This document shows positions 8,216-15,856 of a stretch of DNA of 47,655 nucleotides, piece after piece (position 1 is the first letter of the stretch; each line of letters starts with the position of its first letter). A model generated the notes under the pieces. The model saw only the letters and a program-made list of their open reading frames with translations, was not told the origin of the DNA and made no database searches. Where the stretch lies: the NCBI GenBank assembly GCA_029933005.1, contig JAOZOY010000003.1, positions 25,331-72,985 on the forward strand. The letters are read 5' to 3'. The translations under genes and the position numbers were made by a program. Source of the stretch: Deltaproteobacteria bacterium. Its GTDB lineage: Bacteria; Desulfobacterota; Desulfobulbia; Desulfobulbales; SURF-16.

Positions 8216-8586
8216 CGATTTAAGACAGAAAACAAATCCTGTCAAGAACCTAAGGGTTCGCTCAGAAATAAGTTGGCATTTTGAGGAGGGCAATGTGACG
8301 CAGATTACAGCAGGCTTGGGCTGGCAAAACCACACCGTAGCAGGCTACGTGAGGATTTTGACAGAATAAGACCGCTGTTAAATGTGTTACAGTGTCACCT
8401 CTAAAAAGTGAATTTATTTTTGAGCCAGCTCTAAGCCGCCGTTGGCGGAATTAAAAATTAGAAATTGACCCTTTTCCGGTTTTGCTCAAAAACGAAATGA
8501 GCTTCAGCTACCATCTATGTTAATAATCGTAGATAGTATGGATAAAGAGTCTAATCTCCCCATTTCAAAAAATCAGGAAACAGGTC
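8216..8586. other. Non-coding gap upstream of ddl with small hairpins
   Basis: I find no credible gene here. Direct structure includes GAACC-TAA-GGTTC-like and CGTAGC-AG-GCTACG (8336-8349) hairpins, and a loose inverted pair ATCTATG...CGTAGAT near 8512-8537. An open + frame runs across 8166-8369, but it has no ribosome-binding site and its N-terminal half is A/T-rich non-protein-like sequence. The segment may hold the ddl promoter, a repeat relic or a small RNA. Confidence 0.4.
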
Positions 8587-9525
8587 ATGAAAGAAAAAAT
8601 CAGGATTGCGCTGCTGGCCGGAGGGAAATCAGCAGAACGAGAAGTCTCCTTAAATGGTGCTGTCGGAGTTGAAGCTGCAGTTGACCGGGAAAAATATGAG
8701 ATCCGTCGCTATGATCCGGCCACGGATCTGGCAAAATTAGCAGTTGATGCGCCGGAGCTCGATGTGGCCTTTATTCTCCTCCATGGCCCTCTGGGTGAAG
8801 ACGGGACCATGCAGGGATTTCTTGATCTACTGGAATTGCCCTACCAGGGTTCCGGGGTGCTGGGCAGCGCTCTGGCAATGAACAAAAATCTGGCCAAGAT
8901 CCTGTACCGCCAAGCCGGACTGAAGGTAGCGGACTGGCTCATGGTTTCACCCGGAGATGAAAATCAGCTTGATCCTCTGCTGGAAAAGATAAGCCTGCCC
9001 CTGGTTATTAAACCAGTGCATCAGGGATCAAGTGTGGGCATGAGTATCGCCCGGACGCCCGGAGAGTTGAAAACAGGCCTTGATAAAGCGTTTACTTATG
9101 ACCGGGAGGTTATGCTCGAAGAATATATTCAGGGCCGGGAAATTACCGGCGGGGTGCTCGGTAATGATGACTTGACCGCCTTGCCGCTTGTTGAGATTAT
9201 TCCGGGATCTGATCATCCTTTCTTCGACTATGAGGCAAAATATACGGAAGGTGCCAGCCGCGAAATCTGTCCGGCTGATCTGGCCGACGATATCACCGCC
9301 AGGGCGAGGCAATATGCGGTTAAGGCCCATGAAGTGCTGCAGTTGCGGGGATACAGCAGAACGGATATGATGGTTTCTCAAAACGATGAAATTTTTATCA
9401 TTGAGACAAATACAATTCCAGGCATGACCCCTACCAGTCTTTTGCCCCAGGCCGCCCAGGCTCATGGCCTTTCTTTTTCTGAACTTCTGGACAGGCTGCT
9501 TTCACTGGCTTTGGAAAAAAAATAA
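8587..9525 (+). CDS. ddl: D-alanine--D-alanine ligase
   Basis: This cytosolic ATP-grasp enzyme joins two D-alanines for peptidoglycan precursors. Its 312 residues match the DdlB size. Visible signatures are LLAGGKSAEREVSL at the start, LHGPLGEDGTMQGFLDLL, GSGVLGSALAMNK, KPVHQGSSVGMS (ATP-grasp), and the C-terminal metal-binding IIETNTIPGMTPTSLLPQAA. The usual EVNT is IETNT here, a mild variation. AGGAAACAGG precedes the ATG. The cls gene starts 14 bases after its stop, so the two are probably one transcription unit. Confidence 0.96.
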   Translation: MKEKIRIALLAGGKSAEREVSLNGAVGVEAAVDREKYEIRRYDPATDLAKLAVDAPELDVAFILLHGPLGEDGTMQGFLDLLELPYQGSGVLGSALAMNKNLAKILYRQAGLKVADWLMVSPGDENQLDPLLEKISLPLVIKPVHQGSSVGMSIARTPGELKTGLDKAFTYDREVMLEEYIQGREITGGVLGNDDLTALPLVEIIPGSDHPFFDYEAKYTEGASREICPADLADDITARARQYAVKAHEVLQLRGYSRTDMMVSQNDEIFIIETNTIPGMTPTSLLPQAAQAHGLSFSELLDRLLSLALEKK

Positions 9526-9539
9526 AATAAAGGTAGACG

Positions 9540-10922
9540 ATGCTTATCTGGTTTGAAACGCATTTTGCCGTCCTGCTGGGTATGATTCTGGCCCTTGTCG
9601 CCATTGCAAATCTGCTTCGGAAGCGTCGTTCTCCGACGAGCCTGATTGCCTGGCTGCTGGTCATTGTTTTGCTCCCTTATATTGGTGTGCCCCTCTTCCT
9701 GATGCTGGGCGGCCGGAAAATGAAACGGATTGCCGAAAGCAAAAGCAAGATCAAGCTCAATGAAAGGCAGATTCTCCCCCTGGAAAGGGCTTCGATCATT
9801 GACCGGGGTCTGCGGGCCTGCGGTATTCCAGCGGCCACGAGCGGCAATCGCATGGAACTTTGCCTCACGGGAGAAGATGCTTACCGTAAATTAGTGGAAA
9901 TGATTGAGGGGGCGAAAAGATCGATTTATATCGCTATTTTTATTTTTGCAGAAGATGAGGTGGGCTTTAATATTCTCGAGCGTCTCTGCAGAAAGGCTTC
10001 CCAGGGGATCAAGGTTCGTCTTCTTCTTGACGGTGTGGGTTCTCTGAAAACCAGCTATACTTTTCTTGAACCCCTGGTGTCATGCGGCGGGCGCTATGAA
10101 TTTTTTATGCCGGTTTTCCGTCGGCCGCTGCGGGGCAGGACAAATCTGCGTAATCATCGAAAAATTGTGATTATTGATGAATGCCGGGCCTGGGCCGGGG
10201 GACAGAATATTGCCGATGAATATATCGGCCCGGTGCCGAAAGATGAACGATGGAAAGACCTTTCCTTTGTCGTCCAGGGGCCGGCAGTTGTTTCATTTAT
10301 GGAGCTTTTCCGTTCGGACTGGCTTTTTGCCAGCGATGAAGATCTTCCCCTGCATCCTGAAGCGGTCTGCGCAAATTTAGACGACAATGGAGTGCTTCAG
10401 GTCGTGCCGTCAGGACCGGATCTTGTCCATGATGGTCTGTACGAGGCCATTTTGTCCTCGGTTTTTGCCGCCCGGAAGAGAATGTGGCTTGCAACGCCTT
10501 ATTTTGTTCCTGATGAAGCTCTGAACCAGAGCCTGGTTATTGCCGCCCATCGTGGGGTGGATGTGCGGATTATTGTTCCGGAAAAATCAAATCATCCCAT
10601 GGCCGATGTGGTGCGGTCCGGCTATTTGCGGGAAATTCAGGCCGCCGGTGGTACCATTATGATGTATACGGGAGAGATGCTGCATGCCAAGGTCATGTTG
10701 ATGGATGATACATTGGCCATGATCGGGTCGGCAAATTTTGATTTACGCAGCCTCTTCTTAAACTATGAAGTTGCTACTTTTATTTATTCGACTCAGGAAA
10801 TCATGGCCATAAAAAAATGGCTGGAAAATATTTCGGACAATACGGTGCTGGGTATTAAAAAGGCCGGCATGTTGCGCAGTTTATTCGAGGGTGTGGCCCA
10901 GATTATCTCTCCGCAGGTCTGA
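9540..10922 (+). CDS. cls: Cardiolipin synthase (phospholipase D family)
   Basis: This inner-membrane enzyme condenses two phosphatidylglycerols to cardiolipin. The 460-residue protein begins with two hydrophobic segments (about 7-24 and 35-57), as in bacterial ClsA. It then has two HxKx4D catalytic motifs, HRKIVIID at His206 and HAKVMLMD at His382, each followed by the family's G-[GS]-x-N signature (GGQNIADEY and GSANFDLRS). AAGGTAGACG precedes the ATG. It follows ddl closely and both serve envelope synthesis. The sequence does not say which Cls subtype, but the two membrane segments favour ClsA. Confidence 0.93.
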   Translation: MLIWFETHFAVLLGMILALVAIANLLRKRRSPTSLIAWLLVIVLLPYIGVPLFLMLGGRKMKRIAESKSKIKLNERQILPLERASIIDRGLRACGIPAATSGNRMELCLTGEDAYRKLVEMIEGAKRSIYIAIFIFAEDEVGFNILERLCRKASQGIKVRLLLDGVGSLKTSYTFLEPLVSCGGRYEFFMPVFRRPLRGRTNLRNHRKIVIIDECRAWAGGQNIADEYIGPVPKDERWKDLSFVVQGPAVVSFMELFRSDWLFASDEDLPLHPEAVCANLDDNGVLQVVPSGPDLVHDGLYEAILSSVFAARKRMWLATPYFVPDEALNQSLVIAAHRGVDVRIIVPEKSNHPMADVVRSGYLREIQAAGGTIMMYTGEMLHAKVMLMDDTLAMIGSANFDLRSLFLNYEVATFIYSTQEIMAIKKWLENISDNTVLGIKKAGMLRSLFEGVAQIISPQV

Positions 10923-11030
10923 GATCCTGACTCGGTGTCTGAAACGGCTCTTTTCCAGGAAATAATTTATCTCCCATCAAATGTATGTTAAACAATGTCA
11001 GTGATTTAAGGACTTCTTCGGTAATTTTTT

Positions 11031-11115
11031 AATAAGTGATGGCATCTCGACAACCTCAATCCCCCTTAGAAAAGGGGATTGAGGGAGATTTGTTTATAGG
11101 CTGCCATTCCTTATT
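11031..11115. repeat. Second repeat family (CCCCCTTAG-AAAGGGG hairpin), copy 1
   Basis: The nested structure has outer arms AATAAGTGATGGCA (11031-11044) and TGCCATTCCTTATT (11102-11115). Inside them is a strong hairpin, CTCAATCCCC...GGGGATTGAG, around CTTAGAAAA. A related element with the same plan lies at 46378-46440. It sits in the 243-base gap between cls and lgt and could also end the ddl-cls transcript, although no long T-run follows. Confidence 0.6.
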
Positions 11116-11165
11116 GAAGTTATATGGATTACCTCAATTTCTATTGATATGAACAAGGTTATCTT

Positions 11166-11969
11166 TTGCTTTCCTTTCCCGATATAGATCCGGTCTTATT
11201 CAGAATGGGTCCGCTCCAGATCCGCTGGTACGGCCTGATGTACGTTCTGGGCTTTATGGCGTCTTTTTTTCTGGTCCGTTTTCAGATTAAAAAAATCGGT
11301 TGTCGGAAACTGGCGGATCATTTTGAAAACCTTAATTTTATTCTTATCATCTCCCTGGTTCTCGGCGGTCGTCTGGGCTATGTTTTCTTTTATAATTTCA
11401 GCTATTATCTCCAGCATCCCCTGGAAATTATGGCCACCTGGCAGGGGGGAATGTCTTTTCACGGCGCTCTTCTTGGCGTGATAGCCGGGGGCTGGCTTTT
11501 TTGTAGGAAAAATGGGCTGAATTTTTTTGAGAGCGCCGACATTTACGTAGTAACCATTCCCATTGGCCTCGGGTTGGGCAGAATCGGTAATTTTATGAAT
11601 GGCGAACTTTTCGGCCGGCCAAGCCATGTTCCCTGGGCCATGATTTTTCCGGGCGGTGGACTGGTCCCCAGGCATCCGTCACAGTTGTACGAGTGTCTGC
11701 TGGAAGGTTTTTTGCTTTTTGTCATTCTCTGGCTGCTGAAGGATTGTAAGCGATCACGTAACTGGCCGGACGGCTCCATACTGGCGTTTTTTCTGATCTT
11801 CTACGGAGTGTTACGCTCCTTTGCTGAATTGTTTCGGGAGCCTGACGCGCATATCGGCTATATCCTCGAATATTTCACCAGGGGCCAGCTGCTGAGCGGG
11901 CTTATGATCCTGGCCGGTCTGCTTCTTTTTTTATTGATTCGTAGAAAAACAACCGGGCTGACAGCTTGA
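11166..11969 (+). CDS. lgt: Prolipoprotein diacylglyceryl transferase
   Basis: This polytopic inner-membrane enzyme transfers diacylglyceryl from phosphatidylglycerol to the lipobox cysteine of prolipoproteins. At 267 residues with several hydrophobic segments it is the normal size. The family signature GRIGNFMNGELFGRP, followed by HPSQLYECLLEG, is intact, as is the N-terminal IRWYGLMYVLGF segment. The start is a TTG (LSFPDIDPV) with AAGG about eight bases upstream. No earlier ATG is in frame. Its substrates in this window would include the lipoproteins at 81 and 1654 and the MltF-like protein. Confidence 0.96.
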   Translation: MLSFPDIDPVLFRMGPLQIRWYGLMYVLGFMASFFLVRFQIKKIGCRKLADHFENLNFILIISLVLGGRLGYVFFYNFSYYLQHPLEIMATWQGGMSFHGALLGVIAGGWLFCRKNGLNFFESADIYVVTIPIGLGLGRIGNFMNGELFGRPSHVPWAMIFPGGGLVPRHPSQLYECLLEGFLLFVILWLLKDCKRSRNWPDGSILAFFLIFYGVLRSFAELFREPDAHIGYILEYFTRGQLLSGLMILAGLLLFLLIRRKTTGLTA

Positions 11970-12018
11970 CTCGTAGCTATTCAGGTATATGCAAAAAAAC
12001 TTTAATTAATCTCAGAAT

Positions 12019-12220
12019 GTAACTGTTCAGCAGTGTACCCCAGGGGCACTCTAAGTCTACGCTTATCTCCTGCGGGGCGCTCCAGATGAGCACCCTAAAG
12101 GACATAAACTCCAGCAGGCTGGAGATGACACCGCTTCGCTGTTACAGTTCTATGTGAACCACAACCTGATCGCGTGCGGGTAAGCGTAGACTCCGGATGG
12201 AGTGCTGCTTAATAGTTGCC
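12019..12220. repeat. Intergenic inverted-repeat element, copy C
   Basis: The terminus GTAACTGTTCAGCAGTG (12019-12035) answers GAGTGCTGCTTAATAGTTGCC (12200-12220). A nested exact 12-bp inverted repeat joins AGTCTACGCTTA (12054-12065) and TAAGCGTAGACT (12181-12192). This is the longest copy seen, about 200 bases. It occupies most of the 336-base gap between lgt and the M16 peptidase gene. I see nothing else certain in that gap. Confidence 0.7.
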
Positions 12221-12305
12221 TTGACTCCAGCCGGACGAATCGTTATTGTTGCCGCAGAAAGCAGATTGAAGCCTTAGCTTAAAAAAATATAATGAGACTG
12301 CACTA

Positions 12306-14969
12306 ATGAAAATTCATTCTTTTTTGATCATTCTCAGTTTACTTGTGACCATGATGACAACCCAAAATCTTGCCGCCAAGGAACTTGCTCCCCATCTTCA
12401 TAAAACAACATTGGACAACAAACTGACTGTGCTGGTCAAAGAGACGCCCGGAACCAAGATTGCCACCGTACAGATTTGGGTCAAGGCCGGCAGTGTTTAT
12501 GAAGATGAAAATGAAGCAGGGATTACCCATCTTATTGAACATATGATCTTCAAGGGGACGCCTACCCGCGGTCCTGGCGTAATCGCCGGAGACATTGAGG
12601 AAAAGGGCGGTATGATCAACGCTTATACCTCATTTGAGCAAACCGTGTATCATGCCACTCTCTCATCGCGCTACTGGGCCACAGCACTGGATGTGCTGGT
12701 TGATGCCGTTCTTCATTCCAGCTTTGACCCGGAAGAGCTGGAGCGTGAAAAAAAAGTGGTGCTTGAAGAAATCCATATGCGCAATGATCGTCCAACGACA
12801 AAACTCTTTCAGGATATGCTCTCCACAGCCTATATCGTCCATCCTTATCGACTGCCGGTGATCGGCAGTGAGGAAAGCGTCTCTGGTTTCAGCCGTGACG
12901 ATATCCTGGCCTACATGGGTAAACATTATCATCCGGAAAATTTTATCGTTGTCGTAGTTGGTGATGTCCGCTATGGCGAGGTGGTGGCCAGGGTTAAGGA
13001 AATGATGGGAGAGCTGAAGAATCTTGACAACCACGCCCTTGATCGGAAAAGTGAGCCCCTCCAGGAGAGTCCCCGTCTTTTTACCCTTGAAGAGGATGTC
13101 GCGCAGAGCCATCTGGCCCTGGCCTTTCCCATCGTGCCCTTTGTTCATCCTGATTCCCCCACTCTGGATGTCATTGCCTCCCTGCTTGGCCAAGGAGACA
13201 CCTGCCGGCTTTTCCATGAACTGCGTGATAAAAAAGGGCTGGTTTACCGTATCAATGCCTCTGCCTTTACGCCTGGGGATCCCGGTCTGCTTGAGGTGAC
13301 GGCCATACTGGAGGCGGAACAGGTTGTCCCGGCTCTGGAAGCCGCTTTGGAGGAGGTTTTCAAGCTGAAATATCTTCTGGTCAGTGATGAGGAACTGAAC
13401 CGGATTAAAAGAAGTCTGGAAAGCGATTTTGTTTTTAACCTGGAAGGGGTTGAAGGTCAGGCCCGGATCCTCGGTTCCTTTGAACTTCTCTCCGGTGATC
13501 CAAGGGAGGATGATTATCTGAATCAAATCAGAGGAGTTTCCAGGGAGGATATCCAGCTGGTGGCCCGGAAATATTTTGCCCCGGAAAAGGTTACAGCTGG
13601 TTATCTTGTTCCTCTTGGCACTGATCCGGCTCTTAACCAAAAGGAGTTGCTGGAAATCATCAACAGGGCGGATAACAAGGCCAGGCATGCCATTCCCCCT
13701 TCCCAAGTTACGGAAGCTTTTCTCGCCAATGTCCATCATTTTACCCTTGAAAACGGCATCAGTCTGTTGGTCAGGGAGGATCCCGCCGTGCCCACTGTGG
13801 CCATGCGAGCGGTGTTTCCCGGCGGTCTGCGAGGGGAAACCGAGAATACCAACGGCGCCTTTGCCTTTATCAGCGAACTGCAGCCCACCGCCACCAGGAA
13901 GATGACAGTCAGGGAGCTTTCACTGAAAATTGCCGACATGGCAGGTTCCATTTCTGGTTTTAACGGTAAAAACACCTTTGGGCTCAAAGCTGATTTTCTC
14001 TCTCGATTCTTTGAACCCGGCCTGGCTCTGCTTTCGGAAATTATACTTCAACCTGACTTTGATGCGGAAGAGGCGGAAAAGATCAGAGCCGAACTTCTGG
14101 CCCAGCTCAAACAGCAGCAGGATTCTCTGCCGTCTCTGGCTTTCCTGGAATTTAACAGGATCATTTTTCAGGGCCATCCGTACAGCCTGAATGCGGCAGG
14201 CTCGGAAGAAGCCATTAAGCGTTTTACTCCGGCTGAACTTAAGTCTGTTTATGAAAGATATGCCAGCCCCGGGAACATGGTGCTGGCTGTTGCCGGCGAT
14301 GTCAAGGCGGAAGAGGTCAGGGATCTGGTTGAGCAGTATTTTGGCAACTGGATCGTGGAAAACGGCCCGGACGCTCAGGCCGGCGAGGAAAGTTTTCTGC
14401 CTCCGGGTCTACCGGCAACCCCGGAAATTTATACTATTGATCGGGACAAAGAGCAGGTCCATATCATTATTGGTTTTTTAGGCGCCAGCCTTACCGGCGA
14501 GGGACGCTATGCCCAGGAGATTCTTGAAACAGTCCTCTCCGGCCAGAGTGGCCGGTTGTTTTCTCAACTCCGGGATAAGCAGAGTTTGGCCTATAGTCTT
14601 TCCTCTTTTTCTATGTTCGGCCTTGATACCGGTTCGTTTGGTATTTATATCGGCACCAGTCCGGATAAAAAGAATCAGGTTATCCAGGCGGTCTGGAGAG
14701 AGCTGTATCGAATCCAGGAGGAACCGATCAGCCAGGAAGAGCTGACCAAGGCAAAAAATCAGTTGATCAGTCATTATGAGATGAGTTTGCAGACCCACGG
14801 CTCCCAAGCCATGGAAATGGCCTTGAATGAAACCTATGATCTGGGTCAGGATTTCGGTAACCGGTATATTGAGGAAATCGAAAAAATTGACGCTGAACAG
14901 ATCCTTGAAGCAGCAAGAAAATTTATTCAGCCGGATCACTATGTTATGGTGAGTGTCGGAGCGAAATAG
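12306..14969 (+). CDS. M16 family zinc peptidase, two-domain, exported
   Basis: This 887-residue pitrilysin-family protein has an N-terminal signal peptide (about 1-24, cleavage near LAAKE). The first half has the inverted zinc motif HLIEH (His75, Glu78, His79) and the downstream helix EELEREKKVVLEEIHMR that supplies the third ligand. The second half (from about residue 465) repeats the fold but has GAFAFISEL where HxxEH would be, so it is catalytically silent. It keeps the RLFSQLRDKQSLAYSL segment with the conserved Arg and Tyr used for substrate binding. The overall plan resembles periplasmic PqqL-like peptidases. Substrate unknown. The Shine-Dalgarno is weak. Confidence 0.9.
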   Translation: MKIHSFLIILSLLVTMMTTQNLAAKELAPHLHKTTLDNKLTVLVKETPGTKIATVQIWVKAGSVYEDENEAGITHLIEHMIFKGTPTRGPGVIAGDIEEKGGMINAYTSFEQTVYHATLSSRYWATALDVLVDAVLHSSFDPEELEREKKVVLEEIHMRNDRPTTKLFQDMLSTAYIVHPYRLPVIGSEESVSGFSRDDILAYMGKHYHPENFIVVVVGDVRYGEVVARVKEMMGELKNLDNHALDRKSEPLQESPRLFTLEEDVAQSHLALAFPIVPFVHPDSPTLDVIASLLGQGDTCRLFHELRDKKGLVYRINASAFTPGDPGLLEVTAILEAEQVVPALEAALEEVFKLKYLLVSDEELNRIKRSLESDFVFNLEGVEGQARILGSFELLSGDPREDDYLNQIRGVSREDIQLVARKYFAPEKVTAGYLVPLGTDPALNQKELLEIINRADNKARHAIPPSQVTEAFLANVHHFTLENGISLLVREDPAVPTVAMRAVFPGGLRGETENTNGAFAFISELQPTATRKMTVRELSLKIADMAGSISGFNGKNTFGLKADFLSRFFEPGLALLSEIILQPDFDAEEAEKIRAELLAQLKQQQDSLPSLAFLEFNRIIFQGHPYSLNAAGSEEAIKRFTPAELKSVYERYASPGNMVLAVAGDVKAEEVRDLVEQYFGNWIVENGPDAQAGEESFLPPGLPATPEIYTIDRDKEQVHIIIGFLGASLTGEGRYAQEILETVLSGQSGRLFSQLRDKQSLAYSLSSFSMFGLDTGSFGIYIGTSPDKKNQVIQAVWRELYRIQEEPISQEELTKAKNQLISHYEMSLQTHGSQAMEMALNETYDLGQDFGNRYIEEIEKIDAEQILEAARKFIQPDHYVMVSVGAK

Positions 14970-14978
14970 TAGGAAAAA

Positions 14979-15129
14979 GGCAACTATTCAGTAGCATCTC
15001 ATCTTTGCCCATTTCGGAATATACGCTTACCTGGCCTTCTCGAATAGCGCTAGTATGCTTCGAAGTCCCAGGTAAGCGAGGAACGAGACTCCGAATGAAC
15101 GAATTTAAGGCGCTACTGAACAGTTACGG
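14979..15129. repeat. Intergenic inverted-repeat element, copy D
   Basis: The ends GGCAACTATTCAGTAGC (14979-14995) and GCTACTGAACAGTTACGG (15112-15129) are inverted. The core, from ACGCTTACCTGGCC to CCCAGGTAAGCG (about 15022-15078), is itself palindromic and nearly identical, in the opposite orientation, to copy F near 34160-34210. A further solitary terminus, CCTGAATAGTTACGG, lies at 15159-15173, just before the rpe start, so rpe reads out of the element. Confidence 0.75.
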
Positions 15130-15178
15130 TTCAGAGTTAAGGGTAATTTATCCCTCCACCTGAATAGTTACGGAAAAA

Positions 15179-15847
15179 GTGACAAAAATGAACAAAGATA
15201 ATATGATTGCGCCGTCGATTCTGTCGGCGGATTTTGCCAGGCTGGGAGAGGAGATTGACGCCGTGGCCAAGGCCGGGGCAGATGTCATTCATCTGGATGT
15301 AATGGATGGCCATTTTGTCCCCAACCTGACCTTTGGGCCGCCGATCATCAAGGCGGTCCGTAAGGTTTGTGACCTGCCTTTTGATGTTCATCTGATGATC
15401 GAGAATCCTGACAAATACCTTGAAGCCTATGCTGACGTCGGGGCCGACTGGATCACCGTTCATGTCGAGACCTGCACCCATCTGCACCGGACAATTCATC
15501 GGATTAAAGAATTGGGGAAAAAGGCCGGCGTCGTGTTGAACCCGGCTACTTCTCTCAGTACGCTGGATTATATCCTGGAAGATGTGGATCTGGTCATGCT
15601 GATGAGTGTGAATCCTGGTTTTGGCGGCCAGTCATTCATTCCCTCGACACTGGATAAAACCCGGGCCTTGAAAGCCAGGATTGATGAAAGGGGCCTGAAC
15701 GTGGGGATCGAGATTGATGGTGGCGTCAGCCCGAAAACAATCAGTGCTATTGCCTCTGCCGGGGCCAATATTTTTGTCGCCGGCTCAGCCGTGTTCGGAG
15801 CCCCGGATTATGGATGGGCAATCAGCGCGATGAAAGAGCAGTTATAA
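15179..15847 (+). CDS. rpe: Ribulose-phosphate 3-epimerase
   Basis: This cytosolic TIM-barrel enzyme interconverts ribulose 5-phosphate and xylulose 5-phosphate in the pentose phosphate pathway. The 222-residue protein has all the signatures: [33 protein letters not shown] (metal ligands His and Asp), [14 protein letters not shown] and [11 protein letters not shown]. The start given is GTG at 15179, with GGA five bases upstream inside the solitary repeat terminus. ATG codons at 15188 and 15203 are alternatives and would shorten it by 3 or 8 residues. It converges on the acidic membrane protein gene, with only nine bases between the stops. Confidence 0.96.
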   Translation: MTKMNKDNMIAPSILSADFARLGEEIDAVAKAGADVIHLDVMDGHFVPNLTFGPPIIKAVRKVCDLPFDVHLMIENPDKYLEAYADVGADWITVHVETCTHLHRTIHRIKELGKKAGVVLNPATSLSTLDYILEDVDLVMLMSVNPGFGGQSFIPSTLDKTRALKARIDERGLNVGIEIDGGVSPKTISAIASAGANIFVAGSAVFGAPDYGWAISAMKEQL

Positions 15848-15856
15848 ACTCTTTAA

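Noticed and set aside
8166-8369. Small + strand frame upstream of ddl as a gene
   Set aside because: It overlaps the start of the desulforedoxin-like gene's leader, has no Shine-Dalgarno and no protein-like N-terminus.
12663-13739. Long minus-strand frame inside the M16 peptidase gene
   Set aside because: It is fully covered by the well-supported + strand peptidase, lacks a ribosome-binding site and has no recognisable domain.
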